Source: CADEED01 sp035502995 (GTDB lineage: Bacteria > Pseudomonadota > Gammaproteobacteria > Steroidobacterales > Steroidobacteraceae). Taken from it: a stretch of 64,000 nt of DNA. Location of the stretch: positions 1 through 64,000 of the forward strand of contig DATJTW010000073.1 of NCBI GenBank assembly GCA_035502995.1, given 5' to 3'. This document shows, in pieces, positions 8,495-17,372 of this stretch. The position numbers were made by a program, and so were the translations under genes. The notes beneath the pieces were generated by a model. That model made no database searches. It was not told where the DNA came from and saw only the letters and a program-made list of their open reading frames with translations. How positions within the stretch are numbered: position 1 is the stretch's first letter; every line of letters begins with the position of its first letter.

Positions 8495-9144
8495 GCGTCG
8501 TGCGCGCGCGGGCGGCGGTGTGGCGCTTGGCGCTGGCGCTGGGCATCGCGGTGATGGCGGCGATGGCAGCGAGCGCCGATTCGCCCGCTCCTGCAATGGC
8601 GCCAGCATCGGCGCCGGCATCGGCGCCGGCAGCGCCGGCGACGGTCTCACCGCCAACGCCGGCCACCGACCCCTGGCAACCCGTGCGCTTCCTGCTCGGC
8701 AAGTGGCGCGGCACCGTGCAGGGCGAGGCCGGCAACGGCACCGTCGCGCGCAACTACGAGTTCGTGCTGGGGAACCGCTTCATCGAGGAGCGGAACGTGT
8801 CCACCTACCCGGCGCAGGAGAAGAACCGCAAGGGCGAGGTCCACGAACATCGCAGCTTCATCAGCTACGACCGCGCAAGGCGCAGGCTCGTGCTGCGCCA
8901 GTTCCACCAGGAAGGTTTCGTCAACACGTACGCGTTCAACGCGGCGGAGAGCAGCGCGAACGTGCTGGTGTTCGACAGCGAAAGCTTCGAGAACCTCGAC
9001 GCGGCTTACGGCGCACGTGAGACGTACGAGCTGTCGTCGAACGACGAGTTCGTCGAGACTTTCGAGGTGGCGGAACCGGGCAAGCCGCTGGAGACGTACA
9101 GCCGGACACGTTTCACCCGCGTCGGACGCGCGGCCGGGGAATAG
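8491..9144 (+). CDS. secreted lipocalin/nitrobindin-like beta-barrel protein
   Basis: This 217-residue protein starts at a TTG that overlaps the MgtC-gene stop in TTGA. Residues 1-30 form a signal peptide. Residues 30-60 are an Ala/Pro linker made of short repeats (A-P-A-S-A-P-A-S-A-P). The mature domain, with L-L-G-K-W-R-G-T near its start and alternating strands such as R-R-L-V-L-R-Q-F-H-Q-E-G-F, resembles small ligand-binding barrels of the DUF1579/nitrobindin type. The ligand is unknown. Its coupling to the MgtC homologue suggests a shared envelope or stress function, which is inference. The repeat-rich linker could vary in length between strains. Confidence 0.6.
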   Translation: MSVVRARAAVWRLALALGIAVMAAMAASADSPAPAMAPASAPASAPAAPATVSPPTPATDPWQPVRFLLGKWRGTVQGEAGNGTVARNYEFVLGNRFIEERNVSTYPAQEKNRKGEVHEHRSFISYDRARRRLVLRQFHQEGFVNTYAFNAAESSANVLVFDSESFENLDAAYGARETYELSSNDEFVETFEVAEPGKPLETYSRTRFTRVGRAAGE

Positions 9145-9207
9145 GCCGACAAGCGGTTTCCGGTTCGTCCGGCATTTCGCCGCGAGTCGCGGCGCCACGA
9201 TGCGCGC

Positions 9208-9702
9208 ATGAACAGAATCCTGTTAGGCGCACTGGCGAGCGCAGCGGCATTCGCGATGTCGGCCTGCGAGACCTCGAACTCGGCGGGCACCGGCTCGGGC
9301 AACGTGCGCGGCTCGACCAAGCCCGTCGCCTTCACCTGGGAGAGCTCGGGCAATGACTCCGGCAACATCACGGCGACTTTCGGCACCGGCCGCGTCTTCC
9401 GCGGCAAGTATTTCCAGATCACGAGCGACACGCGCGCGGAGCGCCTGGATCCGCTCTGGGACGGCTGGGAACGCTCGTCGCGACGCGGCAGCTGGCGCTA
9501 CTGGGAACGCGACCCCGGTCCCGGCTTTGCGAAGACGTACAGCGGCCGCGTCCTCGCGAACCTGCACTCCGAGGACGGCGAGCACATGCGTTGCCGGTTC
9601 ACGCTGATCAGCCCGGCGCGCGGCATGACCGGCGGCGGCGCCGGCCGCTGCGAGATGTCCGAGTCCCGCCGCGAGATCAACGCGGAGTTCCCCCGCCAGT
9701 AA
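9208..9702 (+). CDS. lipoprotein of unknown function
   Basis: This 164-residue protein starts at the ATG at 9208. The signal ends in the lipobox M-S-A-C-E at about residues 17-21. A short Ser/Gly/Thr-rich stretch leads to a beta-rich domain containing G-T-G-R-V-F-R-G-K-Y and R-G-S-W-R-Y-W-E-R-D, and two later cysteines (C-R-F and C-E-M-S) that could form a disulphide. It looks like a small periplasmic-face beta-barrel of a type common in proteobacteria, but I do not recognise it. The TAA stop (9700-9702) is fused to a GGGGACAG palindrome. Confidence 0.7.
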   Translation: MNRILLGALASAAAFAMSACETSNSAGTGSGNVRGSTKPVAFTWESSGNDSGNITATFGTGRVFRGKYFQITSDTRAERLDPLWDGWERSSRRGSWRYWERDPGPGFAKTYSGRVLANLHSEDGEHMRCRFTLISPARGMTGGGAGRCEMSESRREINAEFPRQ

Positions 9703-9741
9703 ATGGGGACAGTCCCCGTTTGCTGGCAAAAGGGGACAGTC
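9702..9741. repeat. REP-like palindrome, GGGGACAGTCCCC family, copy 1
   Basis: ATGGGGACAGTCCCC, GTTT, a GCTGGC loop, AAAA, then GGGGACAGTC. It forms an imperfect hairpin around GCTGGC, and the first unit is itself a palindrome. It begins at the last base of the preceding gene's TAA stop. The loop sequence and arms match the perfect copy at 17373-17418 with a few changes. Confidence 0.75.
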
Positions 9742-9820
9742 ACGAGCCGCGCTCTGCGGACCGGCTGACGGCCGGCGACGCCCGGTTGCATTCCCGCCTC
9801 CGGCTGATACGGTGGCGCGC

Positions 9821-10384
9821 ATGAATTCGAGCCGTCACCTGCCGCCAGCGCGAACAATTCGGACCCCGCTGTGGGTGGCCGCGGCGGCCGCGCTGTTGTT
9901 CGGCAGCGCGACGCCCGCCACCGCGCACACCGACGAGGGCTGCGACGCGTTCACCTGGGACCTGACCACCGCCCTCGCCGCGATGCGCACTCCCGGCACT
10001 GCGCTGCACGCCGGCACCGACCCCGCGAAACTGCCGCCGCGAATCGACATCGGCAAACACTACTCGCTCACGCTCGCACCGCAGCCCGACATCCACTTCG
10101 CGCACCCGCCGGCCCGCCCGCCGCGCGCCGACAAACCCACCGCCGGCCTCGTGTCGTTCACGGTGCCGACGGCCGGCAGATACCGCATCGGCCTGTCCTC
10201 GAGCCACTGGATCGACGTGCTCGACGGCGCCACCGTCATCGATTCGCTCGATCACCAGGGCCGCGCCGGATGCGCGCTCCTGCACAAGGTCGTGGAGTTC
10301 GAACTACCGGCCGGGCGGCCGCTCACGTTGCAGATCAGCGGCCAGGAGGCCGCGACGATCGAGCTCATCGTCTCGCCCGCCTGA
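9821..10384 (+). CDS. secreted protein of unknown function
   Basis: This 187-residue protein starts at the ATG at 9821. It has a long n-region with three arginines, a hydrophobic core (W-V-A-A-A-A-A-L-L-F-G) and an A-T-A-H cleavage region at about residue 36. The mature protein has a conserved-looking D-E-G-C-D-A-F-T-W-D at its start and alternating strand segments such as G-L-V-S-F-T-V and L-T-L-Q-I-S-G. It is probably a small periplasmic beta-sandwich. Two cysteines may pair. The stop overlaps the start of the next gene (TGATG), so the two are translated together. No catalytic motif is visible. Confidence 0.65.
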   Translation: MNSSRHLPPARTIRTPLWVAAAAALLFGSATPATAHTDEGCDAFTWDLTTALAAMRTPGTALHAGTDPAKLPPRIDIGKHYSLTLAPQPDIHFAHPPARPPRADKPTAGLVSFTVPTAGRYRIGLSSSHWIDVLDGATVIDSLDHQGRAGCALLHKVVEFELPAGRPLTLQISGQEAATIELIVSPA

Positions 10385-10827
10385 TGCCCGCCGCCGGCTC
10401 GATGCGCAATCTCGGCTGGCTCGCCGCCGCCTGTTTCGTCGCGGGCTGGTTCCTGCCGGCCGCCAGCGAAGTGCCGGGGTGGATGGCGTTCCGCTACGCG
10501 TTCTCGCCGGTGTGGCCCTACGGCTCGGGCGGCACCGCGGATGGCGTCGAGGACGCGGCGCCCCAGGTGTTGAGCGCGCTGACCAACGTGGCCTTCCCGG
10601 TGATGTTCGGCCTGTTGCTCGCCGGCAAGGTCACCCGCCCCGGCCTGTTCTTCCGCGCCGCGCTCGCCTGCTTCCTGGTGAATCTCTACTGGCCGGTGCA
10701 GATGATGCGCGACGGCTCGATCCGCGAGCTGTGGATCGGCTACTACGTGTGGCTGGCTGCGTTCGCCGTGATGGCGGTCGTCGGCTGGATGCTGATGCGC
10801 GGCGCGCCGCGCGCCACGACCGCCTAA
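10384..10827 (+). CDS. four-helix inner-membrane protein, unknown
   Basis: This 147-residue protein starts at the ATG at 10384 inside TGATG, directly coupled to the upstream secreted protein. An internal ATG (10402) is a possible alternative. Hydrophobic segments are visible at about residues 10-25, 65-80, 90-105 and 115-140. The first is followed by P-A-A-S-E-V-P-G-W, a periplasmic loop rich in Trp, Tyr and Gly. No known family is recognised. The TAA stop overlaps the TAG of the convergent XRE gene by sharing CTAA. Confidence 0.6.
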   Translation: MPAAGSMRNLGWLAAACFVAGWFLPAASEVPGWMAFRYAFSPVWPYGSGGTADGVEDAAPQVLSALTNVAFPVMFGLLLAGKVTRPGLFFRAALACFLVNLYWPVQMMRDGSIRELWIGYYVWLAAFAVMAVVGWMLMRGAPRATTA

Positions 10828-11561
10828 CGGCGCTTCAGTCCGTCGAACATCGAGAACACCCACGGCCGGCAGGCCAGCAGGATGGCGACGCTGCGTTTCT
10901 CGCGGCTCGGCAGGTGACGATCGAGCTCCGCGAGCTCGTTGAAGTCGACCGCCAGCCGCGCGAGCTTGCGCTCCAGCACCAGGCGCGACGCCTCGGACAG
11001 CTCCGCGGAGCGGAACTTCAAGGTCTCGTCGGCGGCGAGGAAGGTCGAGCGCATGAACTCGTCGCGCACCTGCTGTTCGTACGTGCGGCGGATCGGGCCG
11101 TCCTCGCGCCAGGAGATCGGCGGATGCACGCGCAGCCGCGCGCCGAGCCGCGCGCGCAGCTCGACCAGGCCGAGGTTGTCGAGCTTCACGAGCCAGCGGC
11201 GCAGCAGCTTCTCGTCGGCGTGCAGCTCGCCGGCGACCTCGCGCGGCGTGTGGCCGTTGGTCAGTAGATAGAAGCAGCCGAGCAGCTGCGGGTCGGCGGC
11301 CAGCGCCGTCTCCTGCGCCATCGACAACGTGCTCGAAGTCTCGGTCGGTGTGCCGGACACCGGCCGGACCAGCTCCTCGAGCGAGATGTCCGTGGCCTCG
11401 CAGATGCGCTCGAGGCGCGGCAGGCTCAGCGAGCCGCGCGACAGGATGCGCTTCACCGAGGGCTCGGACAGGCTGATCTTCTTCGCCAGCATCGCGTAGG
11501 TGATGCCGCGCGCACGCAGGGCGCGCTTCAGCGCGAGGATGATGCGGTTCGTTTCTCCCAT
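10824..11561 (-). CDS. XRE-family transcriptional regulator with C-terminal winged/sensor region
   Basis: This 245-residue protein has an N-terminal helix-turn-helix: Y-A-M-L-A-K-K-I-S-L-S-E-P-S-V-K-R-I-L at about residues 20-38. A 'C-F-Y-L-L-T-N-G-H-T-P-R-E-V' segment and a second possible winged region (L-R-R-W-L-V-K-L-D-N-L-G-L-V) follow near residues 95-135. The rest is helical. The start at 11561 gives the HTH at its usual distance from the N-terminus. It is divergent from the FAD-oxidase gene across 116 bases that hold two overlapping inverted repeats, a likely binding site. Autoregulation and control of the oxidase pair are inferred. Confidence 0.85.
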   Translation of the reverse strand: MGETNRIILALKRALRARGITYAMLAKKISLSEPSVKRILSRGSLSLPRLERICEATDISLEELVRPVSGTPTETSSTLSMAQETALAADPQLLGCFYLLTNGHTPREVAGELHADEKLLRRWLVKLDNLGLVELRARLGARLRVHPPISWREDGPIRRTYEQQVRDEFMRSTFLAADETLKFRSAELSEASRLVLERKLARLAVDFNELAELDRHLPSREKRSVAILLACRPWVFSMFDGLKRR

Positions 11562-11608
11562 GGCGACGGATTCTGCCCCAACCGGTCGCCGTTTGGCGCC
11601 GTACCGCT

Positions 11609-11642
11609 GGTATCGGGATGCAATACCGGATTTCCGGGTATT
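11609..11642. promoter_or_regulatory. overlapping inverted repeats in the XRE/oxidase divergent promoter
   Basis: GGTAT-N9-ATACC (11609-11627) overlaps AATACC-N8-GGGTATT (11622-11642). Both are built on the same GGTAT/ATACC arms, so two dimer sites may sit side by side or compete. They lie in the intergenic region between the regulator (start 11561) and the oxidase (start 11678), the expected place for an XRE operator. Confidence 0.5.
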
Positions 11643-11677
11643 GCCGGCAGCGCCGGCGCGGCGCAGCGTTCGCCGCC

Positions 11678-13105
11678 ATGAACGCGAGACCCGACCACGT
11701 CCGCAAGGTCGCGATGCCGCGCTGGGTGAACGACACCCACTCGGCGCTGAATCGCACCCGTATGTCACGTGTCATCGAACCGCGCACCGCCGCCGACGTG
11801 GCGGCGGCCGTGGCGCAGGCCCGGCGGCGCGGCGAGCCGCTGGCCGTCGCGGGCGGACGCCACTCGATGGGCGGCCAGCAGTTCCTGTCCGGCGGCACGT
11901 TGCTCGACATGCGCAAGCTCAACGGCGTGCGCTGGTTCGACCGCGCGAACTCGCTGTTCGAGGTCGAGGCCGGCATCACCTGGCCCGACGTCATCCGCGG
12001 CTACCTGGCGCTGCAACGCGGGCCCGGTCCGGGCGTCGGCATCCGGCAGAAGCAGACCGGCGCGGATCGCCTGACCATCGGCGGCGCCGTCGGCTCGAAC
12101 ATCCACGGCCGCGGTCTCGCCGCCCAGCCGTTCGTCGGCGATCTCGAGGCACTCGAGGTGGTCACCGCCGACGGCGAAATCGTGCGGTGCAGCCGCGACG
12201 AGAACGCGGCGCTGTTCCGGCACGTGGTCGGCGGCTACGGGTTGTTCGGCGTCGTCACGGCGGCGACGTTGCGCCTCGTGCCGCGCGTGAAGGTGGAGCG
12301 CTGCGTCGCGCAGCTCGACATCGACGGCCTGGTGCAGGCGTTCGACGAACGCATCGCCGCCGGCCACCTGTACGGAGATTTCCAGTTCGCTACCGCGCCC
12401 GGCAGCCGCGAGTTCCTGCGCACCGGCGTCTTGTCCAGCTACCGGCCGGTCGCCGCCGACCGCTCGATCCCGGCCGACCAGCGCCGACTCTCGCAATCGG
12501 ACTGGAACGAGCTGCTGACGCTCGCGCACACCAACAAACAGGAAGCGTTCCGCCAGTTCACCCGCTTCTATCTGGCCACGCACGGCCAGGTGTACTGGAG
12601 CGACACGCACCAGCTGAACCTGTATCTCGAGGACTATCACGGCGCGCTCGACCGGCGCCTGTGCGCCTGCGTACGCGGCAGCGAGATGATCACCGAGCTG
12701 TACGTGCCGCGTGCCGCGCTGACCGCGTTCATGGACGACGTGCGCCGCGACTTCCGCGACAACGGCGTGGACTTCATCTACGGCACCATCCGCCTCATCG
12801 CCGCCGAGCGCGACAGCGCGCTGCCGTGGGCGCGCGAGCCCTGGGCCTGCGTCGTGTTCAACCTGCACATCGACCACCGCCCGCAGGACATCGCGATCGC
12901 GGCGAACCATTTCCGCCGGCTGATCGATCACGCGCTGCGCCGGGACGGCAGCTACTTCCTGACGTATCACCGCTTCGCGACGCGCCGGCAGGTCGAGGCC
13001 GCGCACCCGGCGATGCGCGCGTTCCTCGATGCGAAGCGCTCCTTCGATCCGCACGGCGTCTTCCAGAGCGACTGGTATCACCACCTGGCGGAGTTGTTCG
13101 CATGA
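11678..13105 (+). CDS. FAD-linked oxidase (VAO/BBE type)
   Basis: This 475-residue protein starts at the ATG at 11678, although M-P-R-W 12 codons later is possible. The FAD-binding half shows R-R-G-E-P-L-A-V-A-G-G-R-H-S-M-G-G-Q-Q, where the His-containing loop contacts the flavin, then G-G-A-V-G-S-N-I-H-G-R and G-G-Y-G-L-F-G-V-V. These fit the vanillyl-alcohol-oxidase fold. The C-terminal half binds substrate and ends in F-D-P-H-G-V-F-Q-S-D-W-Y. The substrate is unknown; sugar/alditol oxidases and D-2-hydroxyacid oxidoreductases share this layout. It overlaps the downstream membrane protein by 4 bases (ATGA), so an electron-transfer or membrane-tethered partner is plausible. Confidence 0.85.
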   Translation: MNARPDHVRKVAMPRWVNDTHSALNRTRMSRVIEPRTAADVAAAVAQARRRGEPLAVAGGRHSMGGQQFLSGGTLLDMRKLNGVRWFDRANSLFEVEAGITWPDVIRGYLALQRGPGPGVGIRQKQTGADRLTIGGAVGSNIHGRGLAAQPFVGDLEALEVVTADGEIVRCSRDENAALFRHVVGGYGLFGVVTAATLRLVPRVKVERCVAQLDIDGLVQAFDERIAAGHLYGDFQFATAPGSREFLRTGVLSSYRPVAADRSIPADQRRLSQSDWNELLTLAHTNKQEAFRQFTRFYLATHGQVYWSDTHQLNLYLEDYHGALDRRLCACVRGSEMITELYVPRAALTAFMDDVRRDFRDNGVDFIYGTIRLIAAERDSALPWAREPWACVVFNLHIDHRPQDIAIAANHFRRLIDHALRRDGSYFLTYHRFATRRQVEAAHPAMRAFLDAKRSFDPHGVFQSDWYHHLAELFA

Positions 13106-13626
13106 AGACGGCACGACTGCTGATGTGGACCTGCATCGCGCTGTTCGCGGCGCGCGTGATCGGGCAGTTCGAGACGCTGATCCTCGCGCCCGCCTGGCTG
13201 CCGGAGATGGACGCGTGGTACTCGGGCCTGTTGCCTTATCCACTGCTGCTGCCGGCGCAGATCGCGATCCTGATGCTGATGGCCGCGGTCGCGTGGAACC
13301 GCCGCATCCGCAACGGCGCGTTCGCGCGCGCGAACCCGCGCGTCGCCGGCGCGCTGCGCATCTTCGCCGGGCTCTACTTCGTCGTGATGGCGGTGCGGCT
13401 CGGCGTCAATCTCAACGACAACGGCGCCGACTTCTGGCGCGAAGGCGCGATTCCCGTGGCGTTCCACTGGGTGCTGGCGCTGTTCGTGCTGGTGGCGGCG
13501 CGGTCGTCGGCCGCCGCACTGGGCGCCGTGCCGCTGCCGGCCGCCGATCCCGAGGACGACATCCCGCACGGCGACGTCGCCCTGCTGCCGCAGCCGCTGG
13601 CCGATGAGCTGGGGCTGGCGCGCTGA
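13102..13626 (+). CDS. four-helix membrane protein coupled to the FAD oxidase
   Basis: This 174-residue protein starts at the ATG at 13102, overlapping the oxidase stop. Four hydrophobic segments are visible (about residues 5-22, 40-62, 80-98 and 115-135), each followed by Arg-rich cytoplasmic ends. The C-terminal 30 residues are soluble and acidic (P-E-D-D-I-P-H-G-D-V). No heme ligands are obvious, so a cytochrome role is not supported. The coupling suggests that it anchors or accompanies the oxidase. Confidence 0.65.
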   Translation: MKTARLLMWTCIALFAARVIGQFETLILAPAWLPEMDAWYSGLLPYPLLLPAQIAILMLMAAVAWNRRIRNGAFARANPRVAGALRIFAGLYFVVMAVRLGVNLNDNGADFWREGAIPVAFHWVLALFVLVAARSSAAALGAVPLPAADPEDDIPHGDVALLPQPLADELGLAR

Positions 13627-13635
13627 GCAGCCGCG

Positions 13636-15156
13636 TCAGCCGGGGGCGGGACAGTGCTTCGCGATGACGCCGGCGCGGACCGCCTCGGTGATCGACGCGA
13701 TGTCGGGCGCGAGGTAGTGGTCGATGTCGTAGTGCGGCACGCGCGCGCGGATCTCGCGCATCACGGCGCGCAGCTTCGGCGACGTCTCGAACGGCGCGCG
13801 CAGGTCGACGCCCTGCGCTGCGGCGAGTAGTTCGATCGCCAGGATGCTGGCGGTGTTGGCCGAGATCTCGCCGAGCTTGCGCGCGGCGAACGTGGCCATC
13901 GACACGTGGTCCTCCTGGTTCGCGGACGTCGGCAGCGAATCGACGCTGGCCGGGTGCGCCAGCAGCTTGTTCTCCGACGCCAGCGCCGCCGCGGTGACGT
14001 GCGCGATCATGAAGCCCGAGTTCACGCCGCCATCCTTCACGAGGAACGGCGGCAGTCCCGACAACGTCGCGTCGATCAGCAGCGCGATGCGGCGTTCGGC
14101 CAGCGCGCCGATCTCGGCGACGGCCAGCGCGAGGTTGTCCGCCGCGAACGCCACCGGCTCGGCGTGGAAGTTGCCGCCGGACAGCACTTCCTCGCCGTCG
14201 GCGCCATCGCCGACGAACACCAGCGGGTTGTCCGTGACGCCGTTCGCCTCGCGCAGCAACACGGCGCGCGCGGACTCGATCTGGTCGAGGCAGGCGCCCA
14301 TGACCTGCGGCTGGCAGCGCAGGCTGTACGGGTCCTGCACCTTGCCGCACTCGCGGTGGCTGCTGTTGATGGGGCTGTCCGCGAGCAGCTCGCGATACGC
14401 GGCGGCGGCGGCGATCTGGCCGGGATGTCCGCGCAGCTCGTGGATGCGCGCGTCGAACGGGCTGGCCGACCCTTCGGCGGCGTCGACGGACAACGCGCCG
14501 GACACGAGCGCCGTGCGGAACAGGTTGTCGATCGCGAACAGGTTCACCAGAGCCAGCGCGGTCGAGGTCTGCGTGCCGTTCAGCAGCGCGAGGCCCTCCT
14601 TCGCAGCCAGCGTGAACCGCGACAGGCCGGCGCGCTTCAACCCGTCGTCCGCGGACATGACCTGTCCGCCGCACTCGACTTCGCCGACGCCTAACAACAC
14701 GGCCGACAGGTGCGCCAGCGGCGCGAGGTCGCCACTGGCGCCGACCGAGCCCTTCGACGGCACGCGCGGCAACACGTCGGCGTTGTAGAGCGCGATCAAC
14801 GTATCGACGAGAGAACGGCGCACGCCGGAGAACCCGCGCGACAACGACTGGATCTTCAGCGCCAGCATCAGCCGCACCACCGGCGCGGGCAGCGGCTCGC
14901 CGACGCCGACCGCATGCGACAGCACCAGGTTCCGCTGCAGCAGCTCGAGCTGGTCGTTGGGGATGTGCGTCTGCGCGAGCCGCCCGAAGCCGGTGTTGAT
15001 GCCGTACGCGGGTTCGCCGCGTTTCACGATCCTCGCGACGGCGGCGGCGCCGCGTTCGATCGCGCGCCCCGCCTCGTCCGAGATCGACAACGAAACGCCG
15101 CCGCGCGACAAATCGCGCAAGGCGGCGAAATTCAGCGGGTTCCCGATTTTCTGCAT
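13636..15156 (-). CDS. hutH: histidine ammonia-lyase (HAL/PAL family)
   Basis: This 506-residue protein from the ATG at 15156 deaminates histidine to urocanate (or another aromatic amino acid in this family). A GTG five codons earlier is an alternative start. The MIO prosthetic group comes from the internal A-S-G in G-S-V-G-A-S-G-D-L-A-P-L-A-H. Also visible are Y-G-I-N-T-G-F-G, Q-R-N-L-V-L-S-H, Q-D-P-Y-S-L-R-C-Q-P-Q and N-Q-E-D-H-V-S-M. The neighbouring genes are not hutU, hutI or hutC, so either the gene works apart from a hut operon or it is an aromatic-amino-acid lyase with a different substrate. Substrate choice cannot be settled by eye. Confidence 0.88.
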   Translation of the reverse strand: MQKIGNPLNFAALRDLSRGGVSLSISDEAGRAIERGAAAVARIVKRGEPAYGINTGFGRLAQTHIPNDQLELLQRNLVLSHAVGVGEPLPAPVVRLMLALKIQSLSRGFSGVRRSLVDTLIALYNADVLPRVPSKGSVGASGDLAPLAHLSAVLLGVGEVECGGQVMSADDGLKRAGLSRFTLAAKEGLALLNGTQTSTALALVNLFAIDNLFRTALVSGALSVDAAEGSASPFDARIHELRGHPGQIAAAAAYRELLADSPINSSHRECGKVQDPYSLRCQPQVMGACLDQIESARAVLLREANGVTDNPLVFVGDGADGEEVLSGGNFHAEPVAFAADNLALAVAEIGALAERRIALLIDATLSGLPPFLVKDGGVNSGFMIAHVTAAALASENKLLAHPASVDSLPTSANQEDHVSMATFAARKLGEISANTASILAIELLAAAQGVDLRAPFETSPKLRAVMREIRARVPHYDIDHYLAPDIASITEAVRAGVIAKHCPAPG

Positions 15157-15206
15157 GCGCGCATCATGCACTAGAATCCCGGCAACTCCAGCCCCGAGCG
15201 TCCACC

Positions 15207-17363
15207 ATGCCGGCCCGCCTCTGCGTCCTGGTCCTCCTCATTTCCCTGACCGCCTGCGACAACAACATGAAGCCATCCGCCGCCGTCTCCGCCACCGTCC
15301 CGAATCCGCCCGTCGCCGAGCAGCGGCCGCACGCGGTGGAGTCGCCGAACGGCGTGCGCGACGACGAGTACTACTGGTTGCGCGACGACACGCGCAAGGA
15401 CGCCGGCATGCTGGCGTACGTGAACGCCGAGAACGCCTACGCCGACGCGATGCTCGCGCACGTGAAGCCGCTCGAGAAGAAGGTGTACGACGAGATCGTC
15501 GGCCGGCTGCAGCAGGACGACTCCACCGTGCCGTACCTGATGAACGGCTACTGGTACTACCGCCGCTTCGAGACCGGCAAGGAGTATCCGGTCTACGCGC
15601 GGCGCAAGGGCACGAAGGACGCGCCCGAGGAAATCCTGCTCAACGGCAACGAGATGGCGAAGGGCCACGACTTCTTCGAGATCGGCGACATCGCGATCAG
15701 CCCGGACAGCAGGCTGCTGGCCTGGGCGGAGGACACGGTCGGCCGGCGCCAGTACGTGGTGCGCGTGAAGGAGATCGCGACGCAGAAGGTGTATCCGGTC
15801 GCGCTGGCGAACGTCGAAAACAACGTCGTCTGGGCCGGCGACAACCAGACGTTCCTGTACATCGAGAAGGATCCGGAGACGCTGCTCGGCTACAAGGTGC
15901 GCAAGCATGCGCTGGGCAGCGCGAATCACACCGACGTCGCCGCGGATCCGCTGGTCTGGGAGCAGGAAGACGCCAGCTTCTACACCGGCATTTCGCGCAC
16001 GAAGGACGACAAATACCTCTTGATCGGCACGCAGAGCACGGTGTCCTCCGAGACCTGGGTCGCCGATGCAGCGGATCCAAAGCTCGCCTTCAAGGTCTTC
16101 CTGCCACGCGAGCGCGACCACGAGTACCAGGTGGAGCACGCCCGCGACCGCTGGATCGTGCGCACGAACTGGAAGGCGAAGAATTTCCGCCTCGTCGAGG
16201 TGAAACCCGGTGACGAGGCGCATCGCGAGAAGTGGATGGATCTCGTGCCGCATCGCGACGACGCGTTCGTCGACGCGTACGACGTCGCGAAAGACTACCT
16301 GACGGTCGAGGAGCACTCGGGCGGGTTGCGCAAGCTGCGCGTGCGGGCGTGGTCGGGCGGGAAAGACGTGCTGATCACGGCCGACGAGCCCAGCTACACC
16401 ATGGCGCTCGACGTGAACCGCGAGTTCGACAGCGACAAGGTGCGCTACACGTACACGTCGCTGGTCACGCCGCGCACCACGTACGACTACGACGTGAAGA
16501 CCGGGGCCCGCGAGCTGCTGAAGCGCGAGCCGGTGCTCGGCGGTTACGATCCGGCGAAGTACGCGACGGAGTTCGCCTGGGCCGTGGCGCGCGACGGCAC
16601 GAAGGTGCCGGTCAGCATCGTGTACGCGAAGACGACGCCGCGCGACGGCACCGCGCCGCTGCTGCAGATCGGCTACGGCTCGTACGGCCACTCGTACGAT
16701 CCCGAGTTCTCCTATCTACCGCCGTCGCTGCTCGACCGCGGCTTCGTCTACGCCATCGCGAACATCCGCGGCGGCCAGGAGATGGGCCGCGCGTGGTATG
16801 AAAACGGCAAGCTGCTGCACAAGAAGAACACGTTCACCGATTTCATCGACGTCACGCGCTGGCTCGTGGCCAACAAGTACGCCGATCCGAAACGCGTGTT
16901 CGCGATCGGCCGCTCGGCGGGCGGCCTACTGATGGGCGCCATCGCGAACATGGCGCCGCAGGATTACCGCGGTCTCGTCGCCGGCGTGCCGTTCGTGGAT
17001 ACGGTCACGACCATGCTCGACGAAAGCATCCCGCTGACGACGAACGAGTTCGACGAGTGGGGGAATCCGAAAGAAAAGGCCTACTACGACTACATGCTCT
17101 CGTATTCACCGTACGACAACCTCGGCAAACACGACTACCCCGCGATGTTCGTGCACTCGGGCTTGTGGGACAGCCAGGTGCAGTATTTCGAACCGACCAA
17201 GTACGTCGCGCGCCTGCGCGTCCGCCGCACCGGTGACAGCCTCGTCGTGCTCCGCACGAACATGGAAGCCGGCCACGGTGGAAAGTCCGGCCGCTTCGAG
17301 CACTACCGCGAATACGCCGAGCAGTACGCCTTCATCCTCGACCAGGCCGGCATCCGCGATTGA
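15207..17363 (+). CDS. ptrB: oligopeptidase B-like S9 peptidase, lipoprotein form
   Basis: This 718-residue prolyl-oligopeptidase-family protein has an N-terminal beta-propeller (about residues 40-440) and a C-terminal alpha/beta hydrolase. The nucleophile is in I-G-R-S-A-G-G-L-L-M-G; the Asp is in the H-S-G-L-W-D-S-Q-V segment and the His in E-A-G-H-G-G-K-S-G. Oligopeptidase B cuts after Lys/Arg in short peptides. Unlike the cytosolic E. coli enzyme, this one starts with a lipoprotein signal (L-I-S-L-T-A-C-D-N). Asp at +2 predicts retention on the inner membrane facing the periplasm. It is divergent from hutH, with 50 bases between the two starts. Confidence 0.9.
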   Translation: MPARLCVLVLLISLTACDNNMKPSAAVSATVPNPPVAEQRPHAVESPNGVRDDEYYWLRDDTRKDAGMLAYVNAENAYADAMLAHVKPLEKKVYDEIVGRLQQDDSTVPYLMNGYWYYRRFETGKEYPVYARRKGTKDAPEEILLNGNEMAKGHDFFEIGDIAISPDSRLLAWAEDTVGRRQYVVRVKEIATQKVYPVALANVENNVVWAGDNQTFLYIEKDPETLLGYKVRKHALGSANHTDVAADPLVWEQEDASFYTGISRTKDDKYLLIGTQSTVSSETWVADAADPKLAFKVFLPRERDHEYQVEHARDRWIVRTNWKAKNFRLVEVKPGDEAHREKWMDLVPHRDDAFVDAYDVAKDYLTVEEHSGGLRKLRVRAWSGGKDVLITADEPSYTMALDVNREFDSDKVRYTYTSLVTPRTTYDYDVKTGARELLKREPVLGGYDPAKYATEFAWAVARDGTKVPVSIVYAKTTPRDGTAPLLQIGYGSYGHSYDPEFSYLPPSLLDRGFVYAIANIRGGQEMGRAWYENGKLLHKKNTFTDFIDVTRWLVANKYADPKRVFAIGRSAGGLLMGAIANMAPQDYRGLVAGVPFVDTVTTMLDESIPLTTNEFDEWGNPKEKAYYDYMLSYSPYDNLGKHDYPAMFVHSGLWDSQVQYFEPTKYVARLRVRRTGDSLVVLRTNMEAGHGGKSGRFEHYREYAEQYAFILDQAGIRD

Positions 17364-17372
17364 TGGCGCCGT

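Noticed and set aside
8575..8650. A tandem-repeat contingency locus in the Ala/Pro linker
   Set aside because: The repeat units (GCGCCGGCATCG-like) are only two or three and imperfect, and lie in a low-complexity linker, so slippage switching is not supported.
13636..15171. A complete histidine utilisation operon
   Set aside because: Only hutH is present. Neighbours are an FAD oxidase pair and an oligopeptidase, with no hutU, hutI, hutG or hutC.
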